Source of the DNA: Yersinia canariae
GTDB lineage: Bacteria; Pseudomonadota; Gammaproteobacteria; Enterobacterales; Enterobacteriaceae
Direction: 5' to 3'
NCBI RefSeq assembly: GCF_009831415.1
Contig: NZ_CP043727.1
Location: 2,418,001-2,482,000, forward strand
Length of the DNA: 64,000 nt
The position numbers were made by a program, and so were the translations under genes. Below the pieces are notes generated by a model that saw only the letters and a program-made list of their open reading frames with translations, searched no databases and had not been told where the DNA came from. Shown piece after piece: positions 40,258-50,685 of the stretch. Every line of letters starts with the position of its first letter. The stretch's first letter is position 1.

Positions 40258-41160
40258 CTATCGGTGTTGCGTTAGGTGACATAATTGTTCCGCGCACTTC
40301 TCCGCTGCCAATTGTCCCGCCGCGATTGCTTCGTCTGCACGATGAAAATCCAACATTGATATTTGTGGGCAATAAGGCTGAATGAGGACATCAGGAGGAT
40401 CACCGGCCATACGATTGCGTTTTAAACGGTTTTCTAGCACTTGTATCGAGGTTGACATAATTTCCATCGCGCTAGGCGTACTCTTGGTGGGGCTGGATGA
40501 TATATCTGTTATCCGCGCCTTCAAACGCTGCTGCCAGCTATCAGGAATATCCGTAAACTTAGCCTCAAGAGGTGCTTGGGAAGAAAATATATCTTGCCGA
40601 ATAAGGTGCGCATCATGTTGCAAATCAACAGCAATAACAATGTCAGCTCCCATTGCTCTGGCTAAAGAAACAGGAACCGGATTAACAACTGCCCCATCAA
40701 CCAGCCAATAGCCCCCGAACAAAACCGGTGAGAATAACCCAGGCATACTGCATGATGCCCTAATCGCTTGCTTAATATCCCCTTCTGTAAACCATAGCTC
40801 TCGCCCGGTTGTTAAATTTGTCACCACAGCACCAAAGGGTAATACACATTCAGCAATGTCTGTTACTTCGATTATCTCGTTGACGGCATTAAATACGCGT
40901 TCGCCACGCAACAATCCACCCCGCCGCCACGAAACATCCATTAGTCGGATAACATCCCAGTATTTAAACGATCTTACCCAGCGCTCCATCACTTCCAAGT
41001 GATCACTTGCATAGGCAGCGCCAACCAATGATCCCACTGAACACCCGGCGACAACATCAATCTTTATACCCATTTTTGTTAGCGTGTTAATGACACCGAT
41101 ATGTGCCCATCCCTTTGCAGCCCCAGCGCCCAGTGCCAGGCCAATTTTTCTTTCTCTCAT
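40258..41160 (-). CDS. rssA: RssA, patatin-like phospholipase family
   Basis: A 300-residue patatin-like protein. It has the glycine-rich oxyanion stretch GLALGAGAAKGWAHIGV, the nucleophile elbow GCSVGS with Ser41, and the Asp of the dyad in WLVDGAVVNPVPV. It is a predicted cytoplasmic serine lipase of unknown substrate, conserved upstream of rssB in enterobacteria. No defect is visible in the catalytic motifs. Confidence 0.95.
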   Translation of the reverse strand: MRERKIGLALGAGAAKGWAHIGVINTLTKMGIKIDVVAGCSVGSLVGAAYASDHLEVMERWVRSFKYWDVIRLMDVSWRRGGLLRGERVFNAVNEIIEVTDIAECVLPFGAVVTNLTTGRELWFTEGDIKQAIRASCSMPGLFSPVLFGGYWLVDGAVVNPVPVSLARAMGADIVIAVDLQHDAHLIRQDIFSSQAPLEAKFTDIPDSWQQRLKARITDISSSPTKSTPSAMEIMSTSIQVLENRLKRNRMAGDPPDVLIQPYCPQISMLDFHRADEAIAAGQLAAEKCAEQLCHLTQHR

Positions 41161-42177
41161 TGTATTTCATCCATTTCTAATCTGTTTGGCACTTTCCATC
41201 ATCTACACAAATAAAATAAATGTTGCGTCTCACGCTGATAGCTAATTCGTCTGGCATCAACAGGTCATGGCTAAGGAGTAAAAATTATATTTATTACTTT
41301 GCAGCCTGACTTTTAAAACTATAGTGAATATTTATCCTTCTGGTATTTTGATACAAATACTTTACATTTCCTGACTAAGATAGAGTCTCGAACCCAAAGG
41401 GCATACTATAAATATTGAAATATGCTAAACGGATCTGTTTATTTCTGAATTTATTGCATTGATTCTCAATTAGATGCGTACCAATCTGCACTATACCCTA
41501 CCGAATGTAATCAGGTTGAGGCAATAGAGAACCTGGTTCAAATAAAAACATTTGTTTACGTCGCCAAATGGGATGGAAGTATTGTTGGATGCGCTCTTCT
41601 GCCACTGTTGGAGGCATCATACCCGGAAGTTAAGCGCGCTGTTGTCAGCCAGATTGCCGCGGTCACAGTTTTGCGCCATTGTTAATAATGGCTTAACAAA
41701 TCAAGCTATCATATTAAATTCAAAGGGAATTTATCTTGAGATAGGAGTATTTTAACCTGAGGAAATACAGTTATATCAGCGGTTAGGTTTTGAATTAATA
41801 TCCCATTTAGGCCGTTATGAATATGACCCGCTGAGTGGTATATAAAGAAATCATTAAATTCTGAACATTAAGCAAATCATAGAAAATATGCACAATAGGT
41901 CATTGTCCAATTTATGAATCATATCCTTTATTTTTATTATTTTTAATAATGTATACAACGCAAAATAGCCACCATAAAGGCAGCTATTGAGCGTAAATAT
42001 TCAGGATCACGCAAATCAAAAGGCGAGATATTGTCTAATAATAATAAATTCGGAAACAGATAATGACATTTACGCTGTTACATTACAGCTTGCTTTCAGT
42101 GAAGGCTCAGTACCATTATCTATAAACTGAATTTCATCCAGAATATTATGAAGACTTACGGATTAATAATGAAATAA
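41161..42177. other. Region between rssA and the CRP-site small ORF
   Basis: About 1 kb of mostly decayed sequence. 41161-41460 is the rssA promoter side. 41461-41845 is a GNAT pseudogene, listed separately. From 41846 to 42177 the DNA is AT-rich with no gene that I can support. Confidence 0.5.
41461..41845 (+). pseudogene. GNAT-family acetyltransferase, decayed
   Basis: From 41461 a frame reads DSQLDAYQSALYPTECN, then KTFVYVAKWDGSIVGCALL and EASYPEVKRAVV, which is the first half of a GNAT enzyme, but it ends at TAA 41684 region after VLRHC. In another frame the second half continues: GIYLEIGVF, a TAA stop, then PEEIQLYQRLGFELISHLGR and YEYDPLSGI. In intact homologues the same positions read IYLEIGVSQPEE... 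so a frameshift, a small deletion in the acetyl-CoA-binding segment and a CAA-to-TAA change can be inferred. No start codon is evident. It is not functional as read. Confidence 0.8.
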
Positions 42178-42249
42178 TTAACCGTTAATGGTACCAAATG
42201 AGACACTCATTTTTTCGAACATTGCGATAATTTTGTTGATCAGTTTCAT
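42178..42249 (-). CDS. Candidate small protein (23 residues) with CRP sites upstream
   Basis: On the minus strand ATG 42249 is preceded by AGGAG at exactly six bases, one of the best ribosome binding sites in the window. The frame gives MKLINKIIAMFEKMSVSFG plus TING and ends in TAA. The first 18 residues can form an amphipathic helix with Lys on one side. Upstream are two perfect TGTGA-N6-TCACA sites (42280-42295 and 42338-42353) and a possible promoter TTGACC-17-TAACTT (42330-42302). The layout recalls AzuC, a small amphipathic CRP-controlled E. coli protein beginning MKLRKILKSMF, but the sequence match is short and orthology is not claimed. Confidence 0.55.
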   Translation of the reverse strand: MKLINKIIAMFEKMSVSFGTING

Positions 42250-42279
42250 GGGTTGCTCCTGTAAATATCTTTATTTTTA

Positions 42280-42295
42280 TGTGATACACATCACA
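42280..42295. promoter_or_regulatory. CRP site, proximal to the small ORF
   Basis: TGTGATACACATCACA is a perfect TGTGA-N6-TCACA. Its centre is 38 bp from the small ORF start, too close for activation of a downstream promoter with a leader, so it may overlap the transcription start of a promoter at 42330-42302. Confidence 0.7.
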
Positions 42296-42337
42296 GTTAT
42301 TAAGTTACGCCAAAATGAAACAGCGGTCAAGTATTTA

Positions 42338-42353
42338 TGTGAGCGACATCACA
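42338..42353. promoter_or_regulatory. CRP site, distal to the small ORF
   Basis: TGTGAGCGACATCACA is a second perfect half-site pair, 58 bp centre-to-centre from the first. It lies 8 bp upstream of a TTGACC -35-like hexamer on the minus strand. It could also act on ychJ in the other direction (168 bp away). Confidence 0.7.
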
Positions 42354-42520
42354 AATCTTTTGCCCACCGTAAATCTTTTACATGACTATCAGCTTTGAAC
42401 CCCAACACATGATTAGGTAATATAGGCCGCAATACTCGTAACAATTCGGCTTTCCCGCGCTGATCTACAGCTAACGTTCCATCAGTGGATATCGCAGCGT
42501 ATTGATTATTTGGAGAAATT

Positions 42521-42985
42521 TTGTCAGAACAGTGCCCTTGTGGCAGCACACTTGAATATCGCGAATGCTGCGAACCTTATATTCTGGGTACCCAAATCGC
42601 GGCTAGACCCGCAATATTGATGCGTTCTCGCTATAGCGCCTACGTCAAAAAAGATGTGAATTACTTGATCAAGACCTGGCACCCCGACTGCAATGCACAA
42701 GATTGGCGTGAAGGGATAATTCAAAGTTTCAGTAATACAACATGGCACGGATTAACTGTACTTGCAGAAATCTCGGGGGATAGTGATGATGAAGCCTTTG
42801 TTGAATTCATTGCCCGTTTTACTGACGCAAATAATGCTCAGATAAGCGCAATGCATGAACGTTCTCGCTTCCTTCGCATAAAAGAACACTGGTACTATAT
42901 TGATGGAATCCGACCATCCGTAGGTAGAAATGATACATGCCCATGTGGTTCGGGAAAAAAATATAAGAAATGCTGCGGACGCTAA
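42521..42985 (+). CDS. ychJ: YchJ, SEC-C motif protein
   Basis: A 154-residue protein with a SEC-C zinc motif at both ends: [13 protein letters not shown] at the N-terminus and [15 protein letters not shown] at the C-terminus, flanking an NTF2-like middle ([26 protein letters not shown]). The start codon is TTG 42521, with GGAGA five bases upstream; the resulting MSEQCPCGS aligns with E. coli MSQLCPCGS, so the unusual start is well supported. Function unknown; related SEC-C modules bind zinc and SecB in SecA. Confidence 0.93.
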   Translation: MSEQCPCGSTLEYRECCEPYILGTQIAARPAILMRSRYSAYVKKDVNYLIKTWHPDCNAQDWREGIIQSFSNTTWHGLTVLAEISGDSDDEAFVEFIARFTDANNAQISAMHERSRFLRIKEHWYYIDGIRPSVGRNDTCPCGSGKKYKKCCGR

Positions 42986-43066
42986 TAGTAAAATCATTCT
43001 CTTACTGCCCGTACCATCGAACATTTACATAACATCAAGTCATGTTAAGACAGGATTTACCACCTT

Positions 43067-43915
43067 ATGCCACACCAGAATGTACAAAAGAAAGTGTTAC
43101 GCACTATTTGCCCTGATGCTAAAGGCTTAATCGCGAAAATCACCAATATCTGCTACAAGCACCAACTGAACATTGTGCAAAATAATGAATTTGTTGATCA
43201 TCTGACTGGTCGCTTTTTCATGCGCACAGAGCTTGAGGGTATTTTCAATGACACTACCCTGTTGGCAGACTTGGATGATGCATTGCCTGAAGGTACTAAT
43301 CGTGAATTACATACGGCTGGGCGTCGTCGCATTGTCATTATGGTAACAAAAGAGGCGCATTGCCTTGGCGACTTATTAATGAAAAGCGCCTACGGTGGTC
43401 TGGATGTTGAGATTGCGGCTGTCATTGGCAACCATGACGCGCTACAAAATTTGGTTGAGCGTTTTGATATTCCTTTCCATCTTATTAGCCATGAAGGCCT
43501 CACCCGAGATCAACATGACCAACGTTTGATTGAACAAATTGAGCAATATCAGCCCGACTATGTTGTGCTGGCTAAATATATGCGTGTACTGACACCAGCT
43601 TTTGTGCAGCGCTTCCCGTACCAAATTATTAATATTCACCATTCATTTTTGCCCGCATTTATTGGCGCACGTCCTTATCATCAAGCTTATGAGCGCGGTG
43701 TGAAAATCATTGGCGCGACCGCGCACTATGTTAATGACAGCCTGGATGAGGGCCCAATCATTATGCAGGACGTGATTCATGTAGATCACTCATATACTGC
43801 CGAAGACATGATGCGGGCTGGGCGTGATGTAGAAAAGAATGTGCTGAGCCGCGCGCTCTATCGTGTATTAGCGCAGCGCGTTTTTGTGTACGGTAACCGC
43901 ACAGTTATTCTGTAA
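43067..43915 (+). CDS. purU: Formyltetrahydrofolate deformylase
   Basis: A 282-residue enzyme releasing formate from 10-formyl-THF, which supplies PurT and balances one-carbon units. An N-terminal ACT domain (LRTICPDAKGLIAKITNICY) is followed by a formyltransferase fold with the catalytic Asn-His-Asp set visible in INIHHSFLPAFIGARPYHQAY and DEGPIIMQDVIHVDH. AGGA lies upstream of ATG 43067 at a long spacing. It sits between ychJ and the tRNA-Tyr pair as in E. coli. Confidence 0.97.
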   Translation: MPHQNVQKKVLRTICPDAKGLIAKITNICYKHQLNIVQNNEFVDHLTGRFFMRTELEGIFNDTTLLADLDDALPEGTNRELHTAGRRRIVIMVTKEAHCLGDLLMKSAYGGLDVEIAAVIGNHDALQNLVERFDIPFHLISHEGLTRDQHDQRLIEQIEQYQPDYVVLAKYMRVLTPAFVQRFPYQIINIHHSFLPAFIGARPYHQAYERGVKIIGATAHYVNDSLDEGPIIMQDVIHVDHSYTAEDMMRAGRDVEKNVLSRALYRVLAQRVFVYGNRTVIL

Positions 43916-44002
43916 GCTCACAATAAATCGATATTTTTTGCCCATATATTCATCGCCACGGACAAAAAAACAGCGAACAAGTTATTTTTTTCATTTCAAG
44001 TC

Positions 44003-44037
44003 TTTACAGGGGCGCTTCATTTGATATGATGCGCCCC
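44003..44037 (+). promoter_or_regulatory. Promoter of the tRNA-Tyr operon
   Basis: TTTACA (44003-44008), 16 bp, then TATGAT (44025-44030), followed by the GC-rich discriminator GCGCCCC. This is nearly identical to the E. coli tyrT promoter, a classical stringent-control promoter. Confidence 0.9.
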
Positions 44038-44074
44038 GCTTACCAAGACAGTATTGTTAAGCAGTTAGGCCAGT

Positions 44075-44159
<85 letters not shown>

Positions 44160-44267
44160 TTTTGAATTCTACGTTGATTCAATGTGTTGAATTAACAGAG
44201 TTATATTCAAGAGCACTTAACTGAAAAGCATGGCCAAATATCTAAGCATCAAAACCACGAATTCAGT

Positions 44268-44352
<85 letters not shown>

Positions 44353-44458
44353 TCATCTTATAGTGTTCTCAGTTTTCTGATATAAAACCCATCAAAAGTA
44401 TATCCAGCCTGTGAAAGGGTATTATTCTTGTCAAAAAAAGATGAATAATATGACGTAT

Positions 44459-45319
44459 TCACACCAAAGTATAAATATAATCTATTAAGCCATTTAACAC
44501 ACTGGAATGAGATCTCGATTTGTAGAAATACAATTTATTTTCATCTTGGAAGTTTGCTAAATTTATAAAATCCAGCTTTGAGTCACCATTAAAATTGTCC
44601 ATAATGGAGTCTGTAATACAGATGTACCTGCCAGTATAGATAAAGTCCAAACAACAAGCCAAATTATCCACTTGCCTCACACTCACTTTATTATGTTGTT
44701 TTTTAACACATTCTTCCAGATTCTTAACAAATTTACTTCTGTATAATGTTGGATTACACAGCCAAGTATTGTTGTGGAGAATATTTATAATATCTTGACT
44801 CTCATTAATTATGTCTTTTCTACCATAAATACCAAAACCACTATCTGGAACTTCATTCAATAACATAAACCTGTCACTACCAATTTTTTCTGATGAAAGA
44901 ATTAACGAATTCCCATCATAGTCTCCAATCTCATCAATATTTTCATAATAAAACTTTATTATATTAGCTTGAATATTATTTTTTTCGGCCAATTTATAGA
45001 GCTGTGTTAATTTTTCACTTTTTCCCCAGTCGTAATAAATATTGATGACATTGGAAACATGACCGGTAAGATGTTTTTTGGTTATTTCTTTTTCTTGCTG
45101 ATATAAATCTTTTAGATCATTATATAAAACCTCGCCGTCTCGCGTTAAACTCATGCCGAATTTTTCTCGTTTAAATAGTTTTTTTCCTATTATGCTTTCA
45201 AAGTCTTTTATAGACTTCGCCACGGGAGGCGTGGTCCTGTTCATCACTCTGGCAGCCTTACTCAGCGAACCATTTTCAACTACGGCCATAAAGGCCTCTA
45301 ACTTACGTGATAGAAACAT
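44459..45319 (-). CDS. LysR-type transcriptional regulator
   Basis: A 286-residue protein. The N-terminal winged helix-turn-helix is clear: LEAFMAVVENGSLSKAARVM, TTPPVAKSIKDFESIIGKKLF, and the wing LTRDGEVLYNDL. The effector-binding part is divergent, rich in Asn, Ile, Lys and Tyr, and resembles SpvR-like virulence regulators in texture only. Codon use is much more AT-rich than in neighbouring genes, suggesting acquired DNA next to the tRNA genes. No target gene is adjacent. ATG 45319 starts MFLSRKLEAF. Confidence 0.85.
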   Translation of the reverse strand: MFLSRKLEAFMAVVENGSLSKAARVMNRTTPPVAKSIKDFESIIGKKLFKREKFGMSLTRDGEVLYNDLKDLYQQEKEITKKHLTGHVSNVINIYYDWGKSEKLTQLYKLAEKNNIQANIIKFYYENIDEIGDYDGNSLILSSEKIGSDRFMLLNEVPDSGFGIYGRKDIINESQDIINILHNNTWLCNPTLYRSKFVKNLEECVKKQHNKVSVRQVDNLACCLDFIYTGRYICITDSIMDNFNGDSKLDFINLANFQDENKLYFYKSRSHSSVLNGLIDYIYTLV

Positions 45320-46104
45320 AATTCACCAATCCTTTGCTTTGCGTAAAAATTTATCAGAAAAAAAGACATGCATGCCTACGTATATAATGCTAGTTGTAGA
45401 TATTATTTAATATATAATATAAAAAATACCAATTGGATTTAGAGTAATTTGTAGAAACATTATCAAAGATTATTGTCGCGTAGACACTAACGACGTGAAG
45501 TTACATTTTTTGCAATCAAAGTTTTGGAGACTTTGTGTATTACCACCCTAACATTACAAATATTTCTAACAGAGAATTCAGTGTAGATCTATGATATTAA
45601 ATAACTATTTTTTATTCTTCCCGTTACAAAATCAGTTAACACACTTCAATATAAAAAAACAAAAATTACTGATAACCTTTATAACCTCAAAAAATATTAG
45701 GTGCTTGTGACAGCAGTAAATATGATGAGATCCATTTTCCAGTTGGATAATAAATAAAATCCATCAATAGATATTTATGATAATAGTCATCAAGAAAATA
45801 AGAATTGGTTTATGAGAATTAAAAACAGTCTATTCTAAAAAAAATGATTTTCTTGCAGGAGAATATCTAAAGTGATGGTGACCAAATTCAATATTTGGCC
45901 TAATCAATAAGCTATGAGATAGCAATAACTTCTTGCTCGATATAAAAGCAGTAATACAGTAATTTAAAGTTTTCTTTTTTGTTTATGGTTTCTCATTATC
46001 TATTTTAATGAACATTTATTACTTATTCTCTTATTATGCATTACATTTTTATGCGGCATCTGCTAATATTCGGAATCATTTCTAGTGAATATACGGTGCT
46101 GACC
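45320..46104. other. AT-rich region between LysR gene and xthA
   Basis: 785 bp of very AT-rich sequence. It should contain the promoter of the regulator and, at its right end, that of xthA. A short inverted repeat CAAAGT-N7-ACTTTG lies at 45519-45537, near where a LysR operator might be. No gene is supported. Confidence 0.45.
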
Positions 46105-46911
46105 ATGAAGTTTGTCTCTTTTAATATCAATGGCCTACGTGCTCGACCTCATCAACTGGCTGCAATAATCGAACAACATCAACCGGATGTTATCGGGCTT
46201 CAGGAAACAAAAGTGCATGATGATATGTTTCCCCTGGAAGAGGTTAGTCAGCATGGTTATCACGTTTTTTATCATGGACAAAAAGGCCATTACGGCGTTG
46301 CACTGTTAACCAAAAATGAACCTTTGGCGGTTCGACGCGGCTTCCCTACAGATGAAGAAGATGCTCAGCGGCGCATTATTATGGCTGACATCGCGACGCC
46401 CCAAGGCCCTTTAACTGTCATTAATGGCTATTTCCCTCAAGGAGAAAGCCGCGACCACCCGATAAAGTTTCCCGCTAAAGAACGTTTTTATGCTGACTTG
46501 CAGCAGTATTTAGAGCAGCAACTTTCGGCTGATGCCCAAGTGCTGATTATGGGCGATTTAAATATTAGCCCAACGGATTTGGATATTGGTATTGGGGAAG
46601 ATAGCCGTAAGCGCTGGTTGCGTACCGGGAAATGTTCATTCCTGCCCGAAGAGCGTGCATGGCTAGAGCGCTTACAAAACTGGGGGTTGGTGGATACTTT
46701 CCGTGCAGCAAATCCTGATTGCAGCAATCAATTCTCATGGTTTGATTACCGGTCACGGGGTTTTGACGAGAACCGAGGTTTGCGCATAGATTTATTGCTG
46801 GCAAGCCAACCGCTCGCCGCTCGCTGCATCGCCACCGGTATTGATTACGACATTAGAGGCATGGAAAAACCGTCAGATCACGCTCCAGTATGGTCTGAAT
46901 TCGCACTCTAA
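46105..46911 (+). CDS. xthA: Exonuclease III (AP endonuclease)
   Basis: A 268-residue repair nuclease of the Exo III/APE1 family. ATG 46105 starts [18 protein letters not shown]. Catalytic residues are in place: E34 in LQETK, D151 and N153 in MGDLNISP, the Asp of GLRIDLLL and His259 in SDHAPVW. It cleaves abasic sites and resects 3' ends. An in-frame ATG 23 codons upstream is rejected because the extension has no homology. Confidence 0.97.
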   Translation: MKFVSFNINGLRARPHQLAAIIEQHQPDVIGLQETKVHDDMFPLEEVSQHGYHVFYHGQKGHYGVALLTKNEPLAVRRGFPTDEEDAQRRIIMADIATPQGPLTVINGYFPQGESRDHPIKFPAKERFYADLQQYLEQQLSADAQVLIMGDLNISPTDLDIGIGEDSRKRWLRTGKCSFLPEERAWLERLQNWGLVDTFRAANPDCSNQFSWFDYRSRGFDENRGLRIDLLLASQPLAARCIATGIDYDIRGMEKPSDHAPVWSEFAL

Positions 46912-46928
46912 TCATTGCTGGTTTAGAT

Positions 46929-46957
46929 AAGCCCTATTTACTAATGGGGCTATTTTT
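46929..46957 (+). terminator. xthA terminator
   Basis: AGCCCT pairs with GGGGCT around ATTTACTAAT, followed by ATTTTTTAA, shortly after the xthA stop. Confidence 0.8.
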
Positions 46958-46997
46958 TAACGAAATAAATAACCCACTGTAATCAGGCAAATATAAA

Positions 46998-47384
46998 ATG
47001 ATTGATGTCGTCGCGGCAATTATTGAACGAAACGGCAAGATTTTACTGGCGCAACGAGATATACATCGCGATCAAGCCGGTTTGTGGGAATTTCCTGGAG
47101 GGAAAGTCGAGGCCGGAGAGAGCCAACCGCAAGCGTTAGTTCGTGAGCTTGCCGAAGAGTTAAATATTGACGCAATAGTCACCGAATATATTGCAACTAA
47201 TCAGTGGGATTCACTGCAACGCACTATCCGGCTGCATGCATGGCGTGTTAAAAACTTCGAGGGAGAGCCAACTTTGCATTGCCACTCAGCGTTTGTCTGG
47301 TTAACGCCAGAGGATGCTTATCATTACCCTCTGGCGCCCGCTGATATCCCATTATTAGACGCTTATATTCGTCAAAAACAATAA
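46998..47384 (+). CDS. nudG: Pyrimidine (d)NTP pyrophosphohydrolase, Nudix family
   Basis: A 128-residue Nudix hydrolase. The Nudix box spans residues 35-57 (GGKVEAGESQPQALVRELAEEL). Flanking signatures DQAGLWEFPGG and YPLAPADIPLL match E. coli NudG, which acts on (d)CTP, 5-methyl-dCTP and oxidised nucleotides. It ends four bases before the convergent ynjH gene. Confidence 0.93.
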   Translation: MIDVVAAIIERNGKILLAQRDIHRDQAGLWEFPGGKVEAGESQPQALVRELAEELNIDAIVTEYIATNQWDSLQRTIRLHAWRVKNFEGEPTLHCHSAFVWLTPEDAYHYPLAPADIPLLDAYIRQKQ

Positions 47385-47388
47385 TTAC

Positions 47389-47685
47389 TTATCGGGTTAA
47401 TCTTTTCCATATCAGTGGATTAGTTCCAATCACATTGGGATCTCGCACACATTGCAAGACTTCCCCTTCAACCCTGAGTACCGCACCTTCTGAATAATTC
47501 TGATTTTGGTAAATACAGCAACGCGTGCACGGATTATTGTTGTTATTGCGGTTTGATGAGTTATTCCAAACTTCAGGAGGTAAAGGAACAACAACATCAA
47601 CATCAACATTGTTCCGGTTTGCCAAGACCGGGCCGGAAATCAGTGTGGCAAAACTAATACACCCCAGAATTACCCATGTTCTCAT
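47389..47685 (-). CDS. ynjH: YnjH, DUF1496 exported protein
   Basis: A 98-residue protein with a signal peptide ([20 protein letters not shown], cut near VLA) and the conserved C-terminal part [22 protein letters not shown] and NPLIWKRL, nearly identical to E. coli YnjH. The middle has an Asn-rich linker ([11 protein letters not shown]). Cys pairs suggest periplasmic disulfides or metal binding. Function unknown. ATG 47685 overlaps the topB stop by four bases, so it is translated from the topB transcript. Confidence 0.92.
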   Translation of the reverse strand: MRTWVILGCISFATLISGPVLANRNNVDVDVVVPLPPEVWNNSSNRNNNNNPCTRCCIYQNQNYSEGAVLRVEGEVLQCVRDPNVIGTNPLIWKRLTR

Positions 47686-49607
47686 GACTTATTCTCCTTG
47701 GCTTTGGACGCTGTTTTCTTACGTTTCTTTGTCGCCCCAGAAGGTGCTGCTGGCAGCCCACGGAAAACCTGAGGTGAACGATTTTGTTTTGCCTGACTGA
47801 TTAAATCCTGCAATGTCGCCACCAGCGGTTGCATAAAATCCTGATAGCGACAGTTTTTCTCGCTGATTTGTGTCAGCGTCGACTCCCAATGCGCCGTCAT
47901 ATCAGGGCGTGCGGCGATATCGGGTAATGCGTGTATTAATGCTCTTCCCGCCGGGCTAGCATGAATATAACGACCTTTTTTAAACAAAAAAGTCCGTTTA
48001 AACAATAACTCAATAATACCTGCGCGTGTTGCTTCCGTCCCCAAACCATCTGTCGCGCGCAATACCTTTTTTAGCTCTTTATCTTGCACAAAGCGCGCAA
48101 TGCCGGTCATGGCAGATAACAAACTGGCATCAGTAAATGGCCGTGGGGGTTGAGTTTGGCGCTCAACAACTTCACCGCGTTCACACAGTAATTCCGCGCC
48201 CTTCTCAACCACCGGTAATGGCGCGCCTTCATTCTCTTCGTCTCGCTCTTTACTGCCGAGCAAGGTGCGCCAACCGGCCTCGGCCAGAAAACGGGCTTTC
48301 GCGATAAACTTCCCGCCGGCAATATCCAATTCAATAACACACTTACGAAACTGCGCATCAGGACAAAACTGCATCAGATATTGCTGCGCCACTAATCGAT
48401 AAACTTTGCTCTCATCAGTAGTCAGATTCACTTCGCTGGCACGCGCAGTCGGAATAATGGCGTGGTGGGCGTCAACTTTTTTGTCATCCCAACAACGGTT
48501 TCGCCGGTCACTGTCCATAACATCGAGCGGCAAAAGGTCAGCCTGGTGGATACTGATAGCATTGAGCACTGAATGTCGCCCCGCAAAATGCTCTTCTGGT
48601 AGATATCGGCAATCCGAGCGCGGATACGTAATCAATTTGTGCGTTTCATATAATCGCTGACAAATATCCAGCACTTGTTGCGCACTTAGCCCGAATCGTT
48701 TTGCCGCCTCAATCTGTAAAGTAGACAGAGAAAATGGTAACGGCGCGGTTTCTGATTCCCGTTTATCATTATAGGATGTGACAAACGCGGGCTGGCCCGT
48801 TATGCGGTTAACAACGTGTTCCGCCAACGGCCGGTGTAACAAACGCCCTTCTTCATCCTGATAGGATTCACACGAGTCGCTCGGCTGCCAGAGCGCAATA
48901 AAACGTTCATCTGCGGGTGTGACGATATGAGCTTTAACTTCAAAAAAATCTTTGGAAACAAAGTCTTCTATTTCTTCATCACGACGCACCACTAATCCCA
49001 ATACGGGCGTCTGCACACGACCAACAGACAACACGCCATCATAGCCCGCATTGCGCCCAAGAATGGTATAGGCCCGAGTCATATTGATGCCATAGAGCCA
49101 ATCGGCCCGGGCTCGCGCGAGGGCAGAAACACAAAGTGGGATAAACTCACGGTTATAGCGCAAGCGCTCCACGGCACGTTCCACTGCCTGTGGGTTTAAA
49201 TCATTAATCAAACAACGACGTACGTTTTGTCTTTTCTCTGCGGCTAAATCGAGATAATCCAATACCTCATCAACCAAAAGTTGCCCTTCACGGTCTGGGT
49301 CACCCGCATGAACCACTTCATCAGATTGTTGTAACAACTGTTTGATAACATTCAATTGTTTACTGACTGAAGGACGTGGCTGCAACTGCCATTTTTCAGG
49401 AATAATGGGTAAATCTGCTAATGACCAACGCGCATAACGGCTGTCGTACGCATCAGGCTGGGCTTGTTCCAACAAGTGGCCCACACACCAGGTCACCATT
49501 TGATCACTACCGCACGCAATGAATCCATCACCCCGACGATGCGGTTTTGGCAAAATATCCGCGATCGCCCGCGCCAAACTGGGCTTTTCGGCAATAAAAA
49601 GTCGCAT
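47682..49607 (-). CDS. topB: DNA topoisomerase III
   Basis: A 641-residue type IA topoisomerase that decatenates DNA through single-strand passage. TOPRIM domain: [19 protein letters not shown] and [19 protein letters not shown] with the acidic metal site. Catalytic Tyr lies in [13 protein letters not shown], and [18 protein letters not shown] is also typical. The basic C-terminus ([16 protein letters not shown]) fits decatenation activity. ATG 49607 corresponds to the E. coli start; ATG 49610 directly before it is equally possible. 31 bp downstream of selD. Confidence 0.97.
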   Translation of the reverse strand: MRLFIAEKPSLARAIADILPKPHRRGDGFIACGSDQMVTWCVGHLLEQAQPDAYDSRYARWSLADLPIIPEKWQLQPRPSVSKQLNVIKQLLQQSDEVVHAGDPDREGQLLVDEVLDYLDLAAEKRQNVRRCLINDLNPQAVERAVERLRYNREFIPLCVSALARARADWLYGINMTRAYTILGRNAGYDGVLSVGRVQTPVLGLVVRRDEEIEDFVSKDFFEVKAHIVTPADERFIALWQPSDSCESYQDEEGRLLHRPLAEHVVNRITGQPAFVTSYNDKRESETAPLPFSLSTLQIEAAKRFGLSAQQVLDICQRLYETHKLITYPRSDCRYLPEEHFAGRHSVLNAISIHQADLLPLDVMDSDRRNRCWDDKKVDAHHAIIPTARASEVNLTTDESKVYRLVAQQYLMQFCPDAQFRKCVIELDIAGGKFIAKARFLAEAGWRTLLGSKERDEENEGAPLPVVEKGAELLCERGEVVERQTQPPRPFTDASLLSAMTGIARFVQDKELKKVLRATDGLGTEATRAGIIELLFKRTFLFKKGRYIHASPAGRALIHALPDIAARPDMTAHWESTLTQISEKNCRYQDFMQPLVATLQDLISQAKQNRSPQVFRGLPAAPSGATKKRKKTASKAKENKS

Positions 49608-49638
49608 CATTCACCGCACGAATACATCAAAGAAAAGG

Positions 49639-50685
49639 TCATTCTGTTATCTCAATCAAAGCTCGGCTGTTATCCACCACATTCAGCTCACCAATCGCAC
49701 TGAGCGTCATACCATGTTGAGCTGCGATTTCCTGCACTTGCGCCTCGGCCTCCGGCAATACCGCCAACAGTAATCCCCCCGATGTCTGGGGGTCGCAGAG
49801 TAAATTCTTCTGCAAATCAGACATTTTGCCAATCAGATGTCCATAACTGTCAAAATTGCGGCCGGTTCCACCCGGAACACAACCCGCAGCAATATACTCT
49901 TCGACAGCCGGTAGCCGTGGAATAGCCGAAAAATGCAACGTCGCCTGAACACCCGACCCCTGACAAATTTCACTTAAATGACCTAACAGACCAAAACCTG
50001 TCACATCCGTCATGGCGGTAACCCCTGGAACATGGGCAAAATCAGCACCAGACTTATTCAACTGACACATAGTTTTGGTCGCAACACCTTGATGTTCTGG
50101 CCGTAATTGACTTTTTTTCTCTGCCGTTGTTAGGATACCAATGCCCAAAGGTTTAGTGAGAAACAGCTTACAACCCGCTTTTGCGGCGCTGTTTTTCTTA
50201 ACCTGATCAGTGCTGACAATACCTGTAACAGCCAAACCAAAAATAGGTTCAGGCGCATCAATAGAATGCCCACCAGCCAATGAAATCCCTGCCTGCTGGC
50301 ACACATGTCGCCCACCTTCGATGACTTGCCGGGCAACTTCAGGTGCCAACTTATCAATTGGCCAACCTAAAATGGCTATTGCCATAATAGGTTTACCGCC
50401 CATTGCATAAATATCACTGATGGCATTCGTGGCGGCAATGCGCCCGAAATCGAAGGGATCATCGACGATCGGCATAAAAAAGTCAGTTGTACTGATTATA
50501 CCGACCCCATTACCAATATCATAAACGGCAGCATCATCACGGGTTTCATTGCCCACCAGCAGGCGAGGGTCAAGAAACTTTTGTTGTTCGGAATGTAAAA
50601 TTTTATCCAATACTTTGGGCGAAATTTTGCAACCGCAACCCGCTCCGTGGCTGTACTGAGTAAGACGTATCGCTGGCGATGTCAT
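49639..50685 (-). CDS. selD: Selenide, water dikinase (selenophosphate synthetase)
   Basis: A 348-residue enzyme producing selenophosphate for selenocysteine and seleno-tRNA synthesis. The N-terminal [10 protein letters not shown] has catalytic Cys17 and Lys20 as in E. coli. Further motifs: [54 protein letters not shown] and [13 protein letters not shown]. It has ordinary Cys, not selenocysteine, at position 17. It lies between ydjA and topB as in E. coli. Confidence 0.97.
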   Translation of the reverse strand: MTSPAIRLTQYSHGAGCGCKISPKVLDKILHSEQQKFLDPRLLVGNETRDDAAVYDIGNGVGIISTTDFFMPIVDDPFDFGRIAATNAISDIYAMGGKPIMAIAILGWPIDKLAPEVARQVIEGGRHVCQQAGISLAGGHSIDAPEPIFGLAVTGIVSTDQVKKNSAAKAGCKLFLTKPLGIGILTTAEKKSQLRPEHQGVATKTMCQLNKSGADFAHVPGVTAMTDVTGFGLLGHLSEICQGSGVQATLHFSAIPRLPAVEEYIAAGCVPGGTGRNFDSYGHLIGKMSDLQKNLLCDPQTSGGLLLAVLPEAEAQVQEIAAQHGMTLSAIGELNVVDNSRALIEITE

